Assembly (NCBI GenBank): GCA_039820425.1
Contig: JBCBQD010000064.1
Location: forward strand, 1-23,559
Direction of reading: 5' to 3'
Length of the DNA: 23,559 nt
Source of the DNA: SIO4C1 sp039820425
Lineage (GTDB): Bacteria; Cyanobacteriota; Cyanobacteriia; Phormidesmidales; Phormidesmidaceae
A model generated the notes under the pieces. That model ran no database searches. It was not told the DNA's origin and saw nothing but the letters and a program-made list of their open reading frames with translations. The first letter of the stretch is position 1. The number at the start of each line of letters is the position of its first letter. Positions 22,713 to 23,559 of this stretch are shown piece by piece. Both the position numbers and the translations under genes were made by a program.

Positions 22713-23207
22713 CTATTCAGCAGAGGTCTCATCTGGAGCAGGTTCCGATGTCTCAGTTGTTTCCAAATCAGCGTTCGGGGCTTGAGGGGTTTCAAGATTC
22801 ACCTCAGGCAGTTCCGGTGCTTCGATATTGACCTCAGGCAGGTCGGGTGCCTCGATATTGATCTCAGGCAGGTCGGGGGTTTCGATGGTGATGTTGTTTG
22901 CATCGGGCACGTCTGGGACATCTACGTTCACCTCAGGAGCCACCGGTGCCTCCGAACCTCGGCTCAGATAAAATGCGGTTCCCCCGACTGCCGCAGCAAT
23001 GGCTGCTACCAAAAGGCCTAACAAAAGACCACTGGCGGCGCTTTCATTGGCTTGAGCTCGGGCTCGGTCAGCGGCAAGTCTTTGCCTATCTAGTTCGGAC
23101 TGATTTTTTTGCTCTTTTGCCCGACCTTGCACGTAGCCATCGCGATAAGCGACTTCTGAAGGCGTTGCCGGGCGTCCTTGTTGAAAAGTATTGGGTTCGT
23201 TGCTCAT
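22713..23207 (-). CDS. Single-pass membrane protein with acidic proline repeat
   Basis: A 164-residue protein I do not recognise. It opens MSNEPNTFQQGRPATPSEVAYRDGY, followed by a charged, Gln/Arg/Ala-rich helix (about residues 27-56, possibly coiled coil), one membrane segment (GLLLGLLVAAIAAAVGGTAFYL, about 60-82), and a long acidic tail. The tail holds a 10-residue repeat PDLPEVNIEA in three close copies, then an E/T/P-rich end. The N-terminus is likely cytoplasmic and the tail outside, but this is a prediction. AGGAGG just upstream of ATG 23207 strongly supports this start over the open frame to 23297. The tail resembles extended, disordered spacers. Confidence 0.75.
   Translation of the reverse strand: MSNEPNTFQQGRPATPSEVAYRDGYVQGRAKEQKNQSELDRQRLAADRARAQANESAASGLLLGLLVAAIAAAVGGTAFYLSRGSEAPVAPEVNVDVPDVPDANNITIETPDLPEINIEAPDLPEVNIEAPELPEVNLETPQAPNADLETTETSEPAPDETSAE
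22791..22888. repeat. 30-bp coding tandem repeat
   Basis: Three 30-bp units (22791-22820, 22821-22850, 22851-22880) and a partial fourth encode the 10-residue PELPEVNxE(A/T) repeat. Units differ by a few bases, mostly keeping the protein, which suggests selection for the pattern. Confidence 0.85.
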
Positions 23208-23372
23208 GGTATTCCTCCTGTTTGCAACACCCAACACATTATCGACCGAACTGCCCACCAGCCTCCCCTGTGTGCCGCTTAATAGATTGCAACACAACCC
23301 CCTCGGCTGCTAAAAGCCCCTAAAATTAGGAGTCTGAGAGATTCTAACAACCTTGATATATTGAGAGCCTCG

Positions 23373-23559
23373 GGTTAACTAACTCACTAGTAGTCTGTCA
23401 GCCTTAAATTTTCGGGTAAGTCTGACGCGGAGACGCGGGGATGGGGAGACGCGGAGAGCTTCATCAATGAGCAATCTCCGCGTCTCCGCGTCCTCCCCTC
23501 TCCGTGTCTTTTCTAACCGAAATTTTAAGGCTGACAGACTACTAGTGAGTTAGTTAACC
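23373..23559. mobile_element. MITE-like long inverted-repeat element
   Basis: The first 36 bases from 23373 (GGTTAACTAACTCACTAG, then TAGTCTGTCAGCCTTAAA) are the exact reverse complement of the window's last 36, and similarity goes on for several more bases. The inner part is also nearly symmetric: GACGCGGAGACGCGG on the left, TCTCCGCGTCTCCGCGTC on the right, around the centre TCATCAATGA. The whole 187 bp can fold as one long hairpin. It has no room for a transposase, so it would be non-autonomous. Target duplications cannot be judged because the right end is the window edge. Confidence 0.8.

Noticed and set aside
23373..23559. Terminal element as a simple transcription terminator
   Set aside because: Exact complementarity of 36 bases at the ends of a 187-bp unit is far more than a terminator needs, and no gene ends next to it inside the window.
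1..23559. tRNA, rRNA or riboswitch genes
   Set aside because: I looked for conserved tRNA arm sequences and known leader motifs in the gaps and found none that hold up by eye; a covariance-model scan would settle it.

Overview
The window reads as cyanobacterial chromosome, probably a filamentous, Leptolyngbya-like lineage (the lineage is a guess). Support: repeated copies of the HIP1 octamer GCGATCGC (for example 1925-1932, 3582-3589, 5805-5812, 7324-7331, 7342-7349, 10623-10630, 11303-11310), a kinase-TPR protein of cyanobacterial style, a DUF4327 gene, a Uma2 nuclease, and short heptameric repeats between genes. No rRNA, tRNA, CRISPR array, complete transposon or phage gene was seen.

Layout. 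1-2864 (+): most of a large FAD / Fe-S D-2-hydroxyacid dehydrogenase (YdiJ-like), its N-terminus outside the window. 2939-3244 (+): a decayed C-terminal piece of an HsdR_N-type nuclease. 3257-4036 (-): ADP-ribosylglycohydrolase. 4659-6605 (+): membrane Ser/Thr kinase with TPRs, convergent with a two-gene unit 8361-6705 (-) of a lipid-type glycosyltransferase and a VTT/DedA-like membrane protein. 10272-8697 (-): trmB and an alpha/beta hydrolase, divergent from a metallophosphoesterase (10334-11446, +). 11855-13616: a VOC protein, a convergent peroxiredoxin-like protein whose 3' end overlaps it, and a dihydrofolate-reductase-like protein. 13765-15506: a TetR regulator divergent from a four-helix membrane protein and a secreted cupin; two near-identical palindromes in the shared promoter look like the operators. 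15652-16293 (+): Uma2 nuclease. 16359-16942 (-): a pseudogene with stops, frameshifts and an internal deletion. 17230-17706 (+): exported DUF2808-like protein, convergent with an MscS channel carrying a C-terminal DEP domain (19768-17834, -). 21511-20039 (-): small membrane protein and zinc alcohol dehydrogenase, probably an operon. 22244-21600 (-): pdxH. 22501-22280 (-): DUF4327. 23207-22713 (-): single-pass protein with a 10-residue acidic/proline repeat. 23373-23559: a MITE-like inverted-repeat element reaching the window end.

Most genes are housekeeping or stress/metabolism functions without one shared pathway. The best functional unit is the TetR / membrane protein / cupin locus. The most unusual material is non-coding: G-rich heptamer-like arrays that start in the stop codons of several genes, a diverged repeat family present twice (8557 and 11644), and the terminal MITE. 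I found no convincing new multi-gene defence or biosynthetic system.
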